In this document: piece after piece, positions 17,877-26,253 of the stretch
Position numbering within the stretch: the first letter of the stretch is position 1
How the letters are laid out: every line of letters starts with the position of its first letter
Assembly (NCBI RefSeq): GCF_011090165.1
Contig: NZ_JAADJT010000006.1
Coordinates: 310,001-374,000 of the forward strand
Direction: 5' to 3'
Length of the DNA: 64,000 bases
DNA from: Duganella aceris
GTDB lineage: Bacteria; Pseudomonadota; Gammaproteobacteria; Burkholderiales; Burkholderiaceae_D
The notes under the pieces: model-generated
What the model was told of the DNA's origin: nothing
The model's input: only the letters and a program-made list of their open reading frames with translations
The model's database searches: none
Translations under genes and position numbers: made by a program

Positions 17877-19136
17877 ATGTCTTTTTCTTCGCTGGGCCTT
17901 GCACCCTCACTGATCAACGCCGTGACCGAAATCGGTTACCTGGAGCCGACCGCCATTCAGAGCGCGGCGATTCCCGCCATCCTGCGCGGCGAGGATGTGC
18001 TGGGCGCGGCGCAGACCGGCTCCGGCAAGACCGCCGCTTTCGCGCTGCCGCTGCTGCAGGCGCTGCTCGACAACCGCAGCGGCGCGCGCCAGTTGCATGG
18101 CTTGATCCTGGTGCCGACGCGCGAGCTGGCGGCGCAGGTCGGCGAGTCGGTGCGCAAGCTGGCGTCGCATCTGCCGATGCAGATCAAGGTGTCCATCGTG
18201 TTCGGCGGCGTGTCGATCAATCCGCAGATGATGGCGCTGCGCGGCGGCGCCGACATCGTCATCGCGACGCCGGGCCGGCTGCTGGATCTGATCGATCACA
18301 ATGCGCTGAAGATTTCGCGCACGGCGATGCTGGTGCTGGACGAGGCGGACCGTTTGCTCGATCTCGGCTTCAGCGAGGAATTGAACCGCATCCTGGAGTT
18401 GCTGCCGACGCAGCGTCAGAATCTGTTTTTCTCGGCGACTTTCCCGCCGGCGGTGCAGGCGCTGGCGGACAGCATGCTGCATCAGCCGACGCGCATCGAG
18501 GTGTTGTCGGAGCCGGCCAGCAAGCCGGACATCGTGCAGCGCGCGATCAAGGTGGATGTGCCGCGTCGTACCATGCTGCTCAAGCATCTGATCCAGGAGA
18601 ACCAGTGGAGCCGGGTGCTGGTGTTCGTCGCGACCAAGTATGCGGCGGAGCATGTGGCGGATAAGCTGAATCGCAATGGTATTCGCGCCGGTGCCTTCCA
18701 TGGTGAGTTCAGCCAGGGCGCGCGCACCGAGGTGCTGGGCGATTTCAAGGCGAGTCGTTTGCAGGTGCTGGTGGCGACCGATGTTGCGGCGCGCGGTATC
18801 GATATCGCGCGCTTGCCTGCGGTGGTCAATTATGATTTGCCGCGGTCGGCGGTCGATTACACGCACCGCATCGGCCGCACCGGCCGCGCCGGGGAGAGCG
18901 GCGTGGCGATCAGTTTTGTCAGCGCGGAGACGGAGCAGCATTTCCGCCTGATCGAGAAGCGCCAGGATATCCTGCTGCCGCGCGAGGAGATCGTCGGCTT
19001 CGAGCCGGTGGAGACGCTGCCGCCGACGCCGGCCAATTCGGTCACCGATACCGTCAACGGCGGCATCAAGGGCGCGCGCAAGAGCAAGAAGGACAAGCTG
19101 CGCGAGGCCGCCGCCGCTGCCGCCGACGACGAGTAA
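17877..19136 (+). CDS. rhlE: DEAD-box RNA helicase, RhlE-like
   Basis: ATP-dependent RNA helicase of 419 residues. Motifs in order: Q-motif region (FSSLGLAPSLINAV, then PTAIQSAAIP), motif I AQTGSGKT, PTRELAAQV, TPGRLLDL, motif II LDEADRLLD, motif III FSATFP, and HRIGRTGRAG as motif VI. A short basic C-terminal tail (residues about 395-410, rich in Lys/Arg) ends in an acidic patch. RhlE proteins in betaproteobacteria remodel ribosome-assembly RNAs and mRNA. TAAGG lies before the ATG and TATACT at 17841-17846 is a plausible -10. Confidence 0.93.
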   Translation: MSFSSLGLAPSLINAVTEIGYLEPTAIQSAAIPAILRGEDVLGAAQTGSGKTAAFALPLLQALLDNRSGARQLHGLILVPTRELAAQVGESVRKLASHLPMQIKVSIVFGGVSINPQMMALRGGADIVIATPGRLLDLIDHNALKISRTAMLVLDEADRLLDLGFSEELNRILELLPTQRQNLFFSATFPPAVQALADSMLHQPTRIEVLSEPASKPDIVQRAIKVDVPRRTMLLKHLIQENQWSRVLVFVATKYAAEHVADKLNRNGIRAGAFHGEFSQGARTEVLGDFKASRLQVLVATDVAARGIDIARLPAVVNYDLPRSAVDYTHRIGRTGRAGESGVAISFVSAETEQHFRLIEKRQDILLPREEIVGFEPVETLPPTPANSVTDTVNGGIKGARKSKKDKLREAAAAAADDE

Positions 19137-19169
19137 TCGCCGCGCCGCCGCCACACCTCCTTTCCGAGC

Positions 19170-20153
19170 CTAGCCGCTTGCGGCGGGCCGGTACAGCTTG
19201 CGGTAGGCGGATGGCGAGGTGCGCAGCGCGGCGCGGAAGTGCTGGCGCAGCGACAGCGCCGAGCCGAAGCCGGCTTCCTGCGCCACCATCTCGATCGATA
19301 CCTCGCTGCTCTCCAGCAGATGCTGCGCGTGCGCCACGCGCTGATTCAACAGCCATTGCTTGAACGAGATGCCGGTGGCGTCGCGGAAGTGACGCGTGAA
19401 ATTGCGGCGGCTCATCAGCGCGCGCTCGGCCAGCGCGTCGATGCTGTGGTGGTCCGCCAGATGGCCGTTGACCCACGCCAGCACCTGCGAGAAGCGGTCG
19501 TCGCTGCTGTTGACCGGCAGCGGGCGTTCGATGAACTGCGCCTGTCCGCCCTGACGGTGCGGCGCGATCACCATGTAGCGCGCGACGCGGTTGGCGATCT
19601 CCGCCCCGGACAACTGGCGCAGCAGATGCAGGCAGCAATCCAGTCCAGCCGCCACGCCGGCCGACGTCACCACATTCCCGCCATCGACATACAGCACATC
19701 GCGGTCGACGCTGACCTTCGGGTGGCGTTGGCACAGGATGTCGGCGCTGGCCCAATGCGTGGTGGCGGTCTGGCCGTCGAGCAGGCCGGCTTCGGCCAGG
19801 GGGAAGGCGCCGAGGCACAGCCCGACCACGCGCGCGCCGCGCTTGTGCGCCTTGCGCAGCGCCTGCAACAGCGTCTCCGGCGCCGGCCGGCAGTCGTCGT
19901 GCCAGGATGGCATGATGACGATATCGGCGTGGTTGAGCGCTTTCAGACTGAAGGCGGGCACGATGTCGAAGCCCGCTGTCGTGCGCAGCGGCGTAACGCC
20001 TTCGCCGCAGACCTGAAGCTCGAAATGCGCCGCGTCGGAGCTGGCGTGCTTTGAGCCGAACACCAGGCAGGGCACCGACAGGTGAAACGGCGTGATGCCG
20101 TCGAAGGCAATGACGGCGACTTTCAGGCGGCGGATGGCGGTGGTTTTCGACAT
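19170..20153 (-). CDS. GlxA/FtrA-type AraC-family transcriptional regulator
   Basis: A 327-residue regulator with an N-terminal DJ-1/PfpI-like domain (residues about 8-190; VGLCLGAFPLAEAG is the nucleophile-elbow region) and a C-terminal AraC DNA-binding domain (ALMSRRNFTRHFRDATG, then VAQEAGFGSALSLRQHFR). The ATG at 20153 is preferred; an in-frame start at 20225 has no family support. It is divergent from the cysteine-hydrolase gene and is the probable regulator of it. Confidence 0.9.
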   Translation of the reverse strand: MSKTTAIRRLKVAVIAFDGITPFHLSVPCLVFGSKHASSDAAHFELQVCGEGVTPLRTTAGFDIVPAFSLKALNHADIVIMPSWHDDCRPAPETLLQALRKAHKRGARVVGLCLGAFPLAEAGLLDGQTATTHWASADILCQRHPKVSVDRDVLYVDGGNVVTSAGVAAGLDCCLHLLRQLSGAEIANRVARYMVIAPHRQGGQAQFIERPLPVNSSDDRFSQVLAWVNGHLADHHSIDALAERALMSRRNFTRHFRDATGISFKQWLLNQRVAHAQHLLESSEVSIEMVAQEAGFGSALSLRQHFRAALRTSPSAYRKLYRPAASG

Positions 20154-20250
20154 GGCCCGATTATATCGCATGGTGACCTTCAGGCCACTGTTGGCCGGCG
20201 GGGCGGGAGCGGACAATGGCTTCATTCACTTCACTTACCAGGAGAATGCC

Positions 20251-20871
20251 ATGTCCACTACCCCACGCCGTGCCTTGATCGTCATCGATGTACAGAATGA
20301 ATACATCACCGGCAACCTGCCGATCGAATATCCTCCGGTCGCGGTCTCGCTGCCGAACATCCTGCTGGCGATGGACGCGGCACGCGAGGCCGGCGTGCCG
20401 GTGGTGGTGGTGCAGCATGAAACGCCGGTGGGGGCGCCGATCTTCGCCAAAGGCTCGCCGGGCTGGGAGCTGCACGACAGCGTGGCGCGGCGTCCGCGCG
20501 ATCACTACATCAGCAAGACCTGGGCCAGTACCTACACCGGAACCGACCTGGCCGAGTGGCTGGCGGCGAACGCCATCGACACCATCGCCATCGCCGGCTA
20601 CATGACGCACAACTGCAACGCGGCGACCATCTACGAGGCGGCGCACAAGGGAATGGGCGTGGAGTTCCTGTCCGACGCCACCGGTTCGCCTTCGTACCAG
20701 AACGCGGCGGGCAAGGCCAGCGCGGAGGAGATCCATCGGGTGTACAGCACGGTGTTTCATTCCAACTTCGCGGCGGTGGCCAGCACCGGCGACTGGGTGG
20801 CGGCAATGCGCGAGGGGCGGGCGCTGGAGAAGGACGATATCTATCTGTCCAATCTGCGCACGCGCTGTTAA
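20251..20871 (+). CDS. Cysteine hydrolase, isochorismatase family
   Basis: A 206-residue isochorismatase-like hydrolase. The Asp of the triad is in LIVIDVQNEY, the Lys probably in ISKTWAS, and the nucleophile Cys in AGYMTHNCNAA. Members hydrolyse nicotinamide, N-carbamoyl compounds or isochorismate; the substrate is not determinable here. CAGGAG lies before the ATG at 20251. It is divergent from the GlxA-type regulator and overlaps the convergent SUI1 gene by 4 bases. Confidence 0.88.
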   Translation: MSTTPRRALIVIDVQNEYITGNLPIEYPPVAVSLPNILLAMDAAREAGVPVVVVQHETPVGAPIFAKGSPGWELHDSVARRPRDHYISKTWASTYTGTDLAEWLAANAIDTIAIAGYMTHNCNAATIYEAAHKGMGVEFLSDATGSPSYQNAAGKASAEEIHRVYSTVFHSNFAAVASTGDWVAAMREGRALEKDDIYLSNLRTRC

Positions 20872-21212
20872 CCGCCGGTGCGTTTGGGGTTGTGGCCTTG
20901 CTTCTTCAGCTCTTCCATCACGCGCTCGCAATGGTCGCCCTGGATTTCGATGACGCCGTCCTTGACGGTGCCGCCGGAACCCACGGCGCCGCGCAGCTGC
21001 TTGCCCAGCAGGGCCAGCGCGATCGCGTCCAGTGCCAGGCCGCGCACCAGGGTGACGGTCTTGCCGCCGCGTCCTTTCGATTCGCGCGAGACCTTGACGT
21101 TGCCGTCGCCGGCCGGCTTGGCCTTGGCGGCTGATTTACAGGCGCAATCGCTCAGCGGCTTGCGGCAGTCGGGGCACATGCGGCCGGTTTCGGTGGAGTA
21201 GACGAGGCTCAT
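20868..21212 (-). CDS. yciH: SUI1/eIF1-like translation factor (YciH type)
   Basis: A 114-residue protein with a short N-terminal Cys cluster (CPDCRKPLSDCAC, four Cys, possible zinc knuckle) and a C-terminal SUI1 domain (RGGKTVTLVRGL, GSGGTVKDGVIEIQGDH). Bacterial YciH proteins are thought to influence start-codon fidelity. The ATG at 21212 overlaps the nucleoside hydrolase stop as ATGA, so it is translationally coupled to that gene. Confidence 0.9.
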   Translation of the reverse strand: MSLVYSTETGRMCPDCRKPLSDCACKSAAKAKPAGDGNVKVSRESKGRGGKTVTLVRGLALDAIALALLGKQLRGAVGSGGTVKDGVIEIQGDHCERVMEELKKQGHNPKRTGG

Positions 21213-22177
21213 GGTCGGTCTTTCAGCAGTCGGCTCATCAGGATATCGAAGAAGCGTTTTTGGTCGGAGGCGAGGCAGACGGCGGAATTCGGTGCGCCGG
21301 CTTGTTCGCGGGTGTAGCCGTCGTTGTCGACGACGATGCGCAGCGGCGTGGTCGGGCAGGATTGCGGGTCGATCAGCCAGGTCACCGGGACCACGTCGAA
21401 TAATGACGGCATGTTGCTGGACCATGGCTGGTAGGCGTCGATCCATTGGTGGTACAGCAGGGCCAGCGCGTCGGTGACCGGCGAGCCGTGGCCGAGCAGG
21501 GCGTTGCGTTCCACTTCATCGAGGCGGATCTGGGTCGAGTCCAGCGGCATCATCACGATCGGAACGCCAGAGGTGAACAGCTCTTGCGCGCCGGCGATGT
21601 CGGAGACGATGTTGTATTCCTTGTCGGCCGGGCGCGACGGCACGTATTGGGATTTGCGGTAGCCGGCGCGCACCGAGCCGCCCATCATCGCGACCTGTTT
21701 CAGCTTGCCGAAGGTGGCGGCGTCGCGCTGGATGGCGGCGCCGATGTTGGTCAGCGGGCCGAGGGCCAGCAGTGTGATCTGGCCGGGCTGGCGTTTGATC
21801 TGGTCCAGCATGAAGTCGATGGCCTCGATGCGGGCCGGCAGTTTGCCGCGCTGGGCGTAGCGGGCTTGCGTGAACGGTTGCGGGTTGCCGCTGCTGGCGA
21901 TTCCCTGTGCGATCGGGATCCGGGTGTGGCCGGTTTCGCGCAGCATGCGCTCCAGCAGTTGCGCGCGCAGCGCGGTGTCGCCCCAGGCGGTGGTGATGCC
22001 GACGATTTCGATCTCGGGGCTTTGCAGCAGCAGCGCCAGCGCGAAGGCGTCGTCGATGTCGTCACCGATGTCCATGTCGACGATGACTTTTTGCGGCGCG
22101 GCTTGCGCCAGCATGGCGCAGGAAAGCGCGAGGATGGTGAACAGTCCGCGCAGCCGGCGGGAGATTGGGAAGGTCAT
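21209..22177 (-). CDS. Secreted inosine/uridine-preferring nucleoside hydrolase family protein
   Basis: A 322-residue protein with a signal peptide (residues 1-26, ending AQA) followed by the nucleoside-hydrolase calcium motif VDMDIGDDIDDAFAL. LLALGPLTNIGAA is another family segment. The family cleaves the N-glycosidic bond of ribonucleosides; the periplasmic location suggests nucleoside scavenging. It is the upstream gene of the yciH pair, coupled by an ATGA overlap. Confidence 0.9.
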   Translation of the reverse strand: MTFPISRRLRGLFTILALSCAMLAQAAPQKVIVDMDIGDDIDDAFALALLLQSPEIEIVGITTAWGDTALRAQLLERMLRETGHTRIPIAQGIASSGNPQPFTQARYAQRGKLPARIEAIDFMLDQIKRQPGQITLLALGPLTNIGAAIQRDAATFGKLKQVAMMGGSVRAGYRKSQYVPSRPADKEYNIVSDIAGAQELFTSGVPIVMMPLDSTQIRLDEVERNALLGHGSPVTDALALLYHQWIDAYQPWSSNMPSLFDVVPVTWLIDPQSCPTTPLRIVVDNDGYTREQAGAPNSAVCLASDQKRFFDILMSRLLKDRP

Positions 22178-22219
22178 GCGGTGCCTCGATTCGTCGAAGG
22201 CGAGATTCTAGCAGACCCT

Positions 22220-22726
22220 CTATTGGCTTTTGAGCTGCCGCAGGGTGGCGGGGACGATGCGGCGGTGCAGCGGGGCGACAAACAGCATGTAAAAGCGCCC
22301 CAGCATATTGTGCGTGTGGACAATGGTGCTGACCGCGACCCGGCCATTTAGCTTGCAGACCGAGACTTCAACGTTGAGGTGCTTGTCGGAGTCGCCCAGT
22401 ATGACTTCTTCGTCGCTGAGGTAGCGGATGGAGAAGATGCCTACGCGGTCGCCGATGCGGTACGCGTCGGCGGGCTTGGAGGTTGTGAAGTCTCCCAGAT
22501 GGCCAAGGTTCTTCAGGCCGACCAGGCTGACGATGCGGTTGCGCAGCGCCATCAGCGTGTTGACCCATGCCGGGGTGGTGGCGGCGACTTGCAGGTAGAG
22601 CGACAGCGCGGATTTATCGGTTGGCGCGATGGCTGTCTGGTAGCAGTCGTGGAAATCGGCGCCGGGCAGGCGCTTGGCGATTTCGCTTTGCGGTGGGATC
22701 GCGATGGCGGATATCGATGTGGCCAT
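22220..22726 (-). CDS. DUF2867 domain-containing protein
   Basis: A 168-residue protein of the DUF2867 group, whose function is unknown. It has the family pattern of an alpha/beta fold with WVNTLMALRNRIVSLVGLK in the middle and a hydrophobic C-terminal helix (FYMLFVAPLHRRIVPATL). No signal peptide is seen. It follows the lipoprotein of the Mla set by 6 bases on the same strand and may be cotranscribed with it. Confidence 0.8.
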   Translation of the reverse strand: MATSISAIAIPPQSEIAKRLPGADFHDCYQTAIAPTDKSALSLYLQVAATTPAWVNTLMALRNRIVSLVGLKNLGHLGDFTTSKPADAYRIGDRVGIFSIRYLSDEEVILGDSDKHLNVEVSVCKLNGRVAVSTIVHTHNMLGRFYMLFVAPLHRRIVPATLRQLKSQ

Positions 22727-22732
22727 GGCGGG

Positions 22733-23473
22733 TCAGGGCTTGTCGCCGACCAGGGCGATGCGGCGTTTGATGCGTTGGGCTTCGGCGTCGTCGCCGGACT
22801 TTTCGGCGCGCATCGCTTGCACGCCCAGCCAGGCCAGCAGCGGTCGGCGCCAGCCCTGGGCGGAGGCGGTGTCGACCGCATCGGCCAGTGTTTGTGGGCT
22901 GGCTTTGCCGGCGCGTAGCAGCACGCCGCTGGCGACCAGCTTTGACAACGGGTCGGCGATCGCGTGCGCCGCGTTGGCCGCCGCGACATCGGCGCCGCTA
23001 TCGAACGGCGCGCCGGACGACGCGGCGAGGCCCGTGCCAGCAGCGGGGACGGCACCGGCGCTGGGGGGCGTGGCGGCGATGGCGGCGGCGACGGCTCTGT
23101 GCTGCTCCGGCAGCAGCGCGGCGTCGGCGGCGGTGGCGCGGCCGGCGAGGTAGTCGGCGTAGGCGCGGTCGGCCGGGCTGGCGTCTTGCGCCAGCTTGGC
23201 GTAGCCGGGGCAGTCATCATAGGCCAACGCGGCGACATGGGCGGCGCAGCGGATCAGCTCTGCGCGGATCATCAGATCGACCTTGCCGGTGCTGGCCAGC
23301 GCTTCGCGGGCGCGCTGGTATTCGGCTGCCTCGATGCGGGCGTTGCCAGACATGTAGGCCGCCGTCGAACGTTCGATGGAGCTTTGCGCGTTCATCTGCC
23401 AGTCCGGCACCGGCGGGTTGTTGCCGCAGGCGGCCAGCAGCAGGGCGGGGACAAGCAAGCTAATTTTTTTCAT
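22733..23473 (-). CDS. Lipoprotein, component of the MCE/Mla-type cluster
   Basis: A 246-residue lipoprotein with a signal sequence and lipobox (LLLAACG, Cys at about residue 16). The mature part is Ala-rich and helical, with no motif I recognise. Start at 23473 chosen because it forms an ATGA overlap with the MCE gene and opens on the signal peptide. Its place downstream of permease and MCE genes suggests an outer- or inner-membrane partner of the lipid-transport complex; this is inferred from position. Confidence 0.8.
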   Translation of the reverse strand: MKKISLLVPALLLAACGNNPPVPDWQMNAQSSIERSTAAYMSGNARIEAAEYQRAREALASTGKVDLMIRAELIRCAAHVAALAYDDCPGYAKLAQDASPADRAYADYLAGRATAADAALLPEQHRAVAAAIAATPPSAGAVPAAGTGLAASSGAPFDSGADVAAANAAHAIADPLSKLVASGVLLRAGKASPQTLADAVDTASAQGWRRPLLAWLGVQAMRAEKSGDDAEAQRIKRRIALVGDKP

Positions 23474-24438
23474 GGCAGTTTGATCTCCGTGTCGCGCTTG
23501 AACGGCCATTTACGATTGATCTCGTTGACCAGTTGCTCAACGCGGCGCAAGCTGCTTTCCACTTCCGCCCGCAAGGTGCCTAGGTCGGCGGTGGCCTCCT
23601 TGGCATTGGCGCCGACGGCTTGCGCCTCGACCAGCACCGCGTCCATTTTCTTCAAGCTGTTGCGGGCGTCCGCCAGCAGGCCGTTGAGCTGCTGGATGGT
23701 GGCCTGCGCATCGGTCATCACGCCCTGCTTGCCGAAGACCTGCGTGTCGGCGTGGCCGATCAGGCTGTCGGCCTTGACCGCCAGCGCGTTCACCGTGACC
23801 AGCAGCTTGTTGGCGCGTTCGGTCAGCTCCTGCGCGTTCTTGTCGTCGCCGGCGATCAAACCCATGGCGCCGCGCGGGCCGTTGAGTTTCCCGGTCACCC
23901 CCTGCACGTTGGCCAGGCTGGCGGCCAGGGCGGAATTCTCCGCCGTCAGGTCGTTGAGGTTTTGCAGCAGGTCCTTGGCGGCGGCCAGCAGGCGGGGGAT
24001 CTCGGCGGCGGCGTCGCCGACCAGCAGCGTGCGCGCGGCGCCGTCCTCCAGCGGCGGATCGGTGGGAATGCCGCTGAAGGCGCGCAGCTTGGCGCCGCCC
24101 ACCAGCCCGCGCTCCAGCGTGAAGATGCTGGATTTGCGCAGCCAGTGCGCATCGGTGCGCGGCACGTCGACCACCACGCGCGCCCGGCCATCCTTGCCCA
24201 GTTCGATGCGCCGAACGCGCCCGATCGGGAAACCGGCGAAGGTGACGTCCATGCCGACGCTGACGCCTTCCGAATCGTCGACCTCCAGCACCAGCGTCTG
24301 TGTCGACTCGAACGCGCCGCGCGCGTACATCAGGTAGATCGCCGATCCGGCGACCAGCACCACCATCAGTATCAGCAGCAGCGCCGCCTTGAATTCCGCG
24401 TTGCGCACCGGGGCGGCTTGAGTGGTTTGTTCTGTCAT
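23470..24438 (-). CDS. MCE (MlaD-like) domain protein
   Basis: A 322-residue protein with one N-terminal membrane helix (residues about 15-38), an MCE domain (residues about 45-125; VSVGMDVTFAGFPIGRVRRIELGKDG) and a long helical C-terminal region (residues about 145-315). MCE proteins form periplasmic hexamers that pass phospholipids between membranes. The long helices suggest a tube-like, needle-type member. Coupled to the permease upstream (1-base gap) and the lipoprotein downstream. Confidence 0.9.
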   Translation of the reverse strand: MTEQTTQAAPVRNAEFKAALLLILMVVLVAGSAIYLMYARGAFESTQTLVLEVDDSEGVSVGMDVTFAGFPIGRVRRIELGKDGRARVVVDVPRTDAHWLRKSSIFTLERGLVGGAKLRAFSGIPTDPPLEDGAARTLLVGDAAAEIPRLLAAAKDLLQNLNDLTAENSALAASLANVQGVTGKLNGPRGAMGLIAGDDKNAQELTERANKLLVTVNALAVKADSLIGHADTQVFGKQGVMTDAQATIQQLNGLLADARNSLKKMDAVLVEAQAVGANAKEATADLGTLRAEVESSLRRVEQLVNEINRKWPFKRDTEIKLP

Positions 24439-24439
24439 A

Positions 24440-25228
24440 TCAGTAGTAATTACCCATGAGCGATGCGACTTCGATGAGGAGTATCACGGCGAACAAGCGC
24501 ACCATATCGGACAAGCTATGCCTGACCTTGTCGCGGTAGTTGGCGCCGAAATAGAATGAGGAGGCCATCGGGATCAGGCCGACGGCAAAACTGACGAAGA
24601 CGATCTTCATCACCAGGATCAGCGTGACGGCGGGATTGAACACCTGGCCGACCACGCGCGTATAGCCGCCCAGCGCCCACGGCGTGAAGCCATACAGCGA
24701 CAGGTAGGCCAGGATCAGCGCCAGCACACAGCTGACGGCGGCCAGCATCCAGACCGCGAAGATGCCGGCGGCGACGCGCGGGAAGAATTCGCGATGCAGC
24801 ACTTCCTCGTCGATGACGTCGTCCCGGCTGCGGCTTTGCGAAAATTCCAGGCCGGCCGGCAGCGTGGTGCGCAACGCGACAAAGGCGGCGGCGGTGAGCG
24901 GGATCAGTTCCAGCACCAGCACCCGCACCACCATTTCCAGCGCGAAGCGCGACAGGCCGTAGCTTTGCGAGGTGACCACGACGATGCGGATCAGCACCAG
25001 GCTGACCAGCGCCGACAACACGCCATACCAGGCCAGATTGGGCGCGGTGTCGCTGACGATGTGGCGCGCCAGCACCTGGCGCCGCTCGCTGCGATAGCCC
25101 GACGGCGTCAGGGCGATCGACAGCATCAGCACCGAGAACAACAGCAGCCGCCACCAGCTGTGCAGCCAGGCGACGGTGCCTTGGTGCAGCCGTAGCAGTA
25201 CGGGTGGGATCGATGCTTGTGGGTTCAT
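24440..25228 (-). CDS. MlaE-family ABC transporter permease
   Basis: A 262-residue integral membrane protein of the MlaE/YrbE family, the inner-membrane permease of MCE lipid transporters. Helices surround segments such as GLSRFALEMVVRVLVLELIPLTAAAFVALR, where an LELIP-type motif is typical. No MlaF-type ATPase lies beside it or elsewhere in the window, although one usually accompanies this set. It is the first gene of the cluster, 60 bases from the convergent end of the LysR gene. Confidence 0.88.
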   Translation of the reverse strand: MNPQASIPPVLLRLHQGTVAWLHSWWRLLLFSVLMLSIALTPSGYRSERRQVLARHIVSDTAPNLAWYGVLSALVSLVLIRIVVVTSQSYGLSRFALEMVVRVLVLELIPLTAAAFVALRTTLPAGLEFSQSRSRDDVIDEEVLHREFFPRVAAGIFAVWMLAAVSCVLALILAYLSLYGFTPWALGGYTRVVGQVFNPAVTLILVMKIVFVSFAVGLIPMASSFYFGANYRDKVRHSLSDMVRLFAVILLIEVASLMGNYY

Positions 25229-25288
25229 GTTGGCATCTTAGCACTGCGCGGGCGGCGGCTGGCGTACGACATGAAGGTTCGGCATGCG

Positions 25289-26155
25289 TCAGGTCGCGGG
25301 GAAGCTGTCGATGATGGCGTCGGCGGCGGCGCGCACGCGGGCGCTGCGACTCAGGTCGCTGTGCATCACCAGCCAGACGTCGTAGTGGTCGACCCGTTCC
25401 GGCCAGACGCGGACCAGACGTGGATCAACGTCGGCCATGTGGCACGGCAGCTCGGTCACGCCCATGCCCTGGCGCGCCGCCTCCTGCAAGGCCAGGCCGT
25501 TATTCACTTCGATCGCCACGCGCGCGTTGTTGACCGGCTCCAGGCAGATTTTCTCCTGGTGGCGGAAAGCCACCGCCGCCTGGTAGATGACGATGTCGTG
25601 GCCGGCCAGGCCGTTGCCCGGCGTCGGCATGCCGCGCTGCTTCAGGTACTCGGGCGTGGCGTACAGGCCCATGCTGCGCCGGGTCAGGTGGCGCGTGATC
25701 AGGTCCGGGCTGGTGGGCTTGAGGGTGCGCACCGCCAGGTCGGCCTCGCGCCGCGTCAGGCTGGTGATCTCGGTGCTGGTGCTGAGGACGATGCGGATCT
25801 CGGGGTGGCGTTCGTGCAGCCGCCGCATGGCGCCGATGACGAAGTGGTGCGCCATCGTGTCCGAGGTGGTGACGCGCACGCTGCCGGACAGGCGGTTGTC
25901 GATGCCCTGCATCTCGCGCTGGAATTGCAGCGCGGCGTGCTCCATCGCCTCGGCGGCGGTGACGGCCAGTTCGCCGGCGGGCGTGGCGAGGTAGCCGGAC
26001 GGCGTGCGCAGGAACAGCCGCGCGCCCAGCGATTTCTCCAGCGCGTTGAGGCGCCGGCCCACGGTGGCCTGGTCGATCTCCAGCATTCCGGCGGCGGCGC
26101 GCAGCGTACCTTTGCGGTAGATGGCGAGGAAGATCCGGGCGTTGTCCCAGTCCAT
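25289..26155 (-). CDS. LysR-family transcriptional regulator
   Basis: A 288-residue LysR regulator. The helix-turn-helix is at residues about 1-60 (WDNARIFLAIYRKGTLRAAAGML, then ATVGRRLNALEKSLG). The effector domain follows. The ATG at 26155 (MDWDNARIF) is the family start; upstream starts at 26170 and 26188 would add residues. It is divergent from an MFS exporter gene with an inverted repeat between them and probably controls it. Confidence 0.9.
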   Translation of the reverse strand: MDWDNARIFLAIYRKGTLRAAAGMLEIDQATVGRRLNALEKSLGARLFLRTPSGYLATPAGELAVTAAEAMEHAALQFQREMQGIDNRLSGSVRVTTSDTMAHHFVIGAMRRLHERHPEIRIVLSTSTEITSLTRREADLAVRTLKPTSPDLITRHLTRRSMGLYATPEYLKQRGMPTPGNGLAGHDIVIYQAAVAFRHQEKICLEPVNNARVAIEVNNGLALQEAARQGMGVTELPCHMADVDPRLVRVWPERVDHYDVWLVMHSDLSRSARVRAAADAIIDSFPAT

Positions 26156-26180
26156 GAGCGGCTCCAGCGGCATGCATTGA

Positions 26181-26198
26181 TGATGCATTTTTGCATCA
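26181..26198. promoter_or_regulatory. Probable LysR operator
   Basis: Perfect inverted repeat TGATGCA-TTTT-TGCATCA at 26181-26198 in the lysR/MFS divergent region. A third half-site TGCATCA lies at 26224-26230. The arrangement fits a LysR recognition plus activation site. Confidence 0.6.
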
Positions 26199-26253
26199 GA
26201 GTGCCGATGTTATGCGTATTTACTGCATCACGCAAGAGGCCTAACATCGCGTC

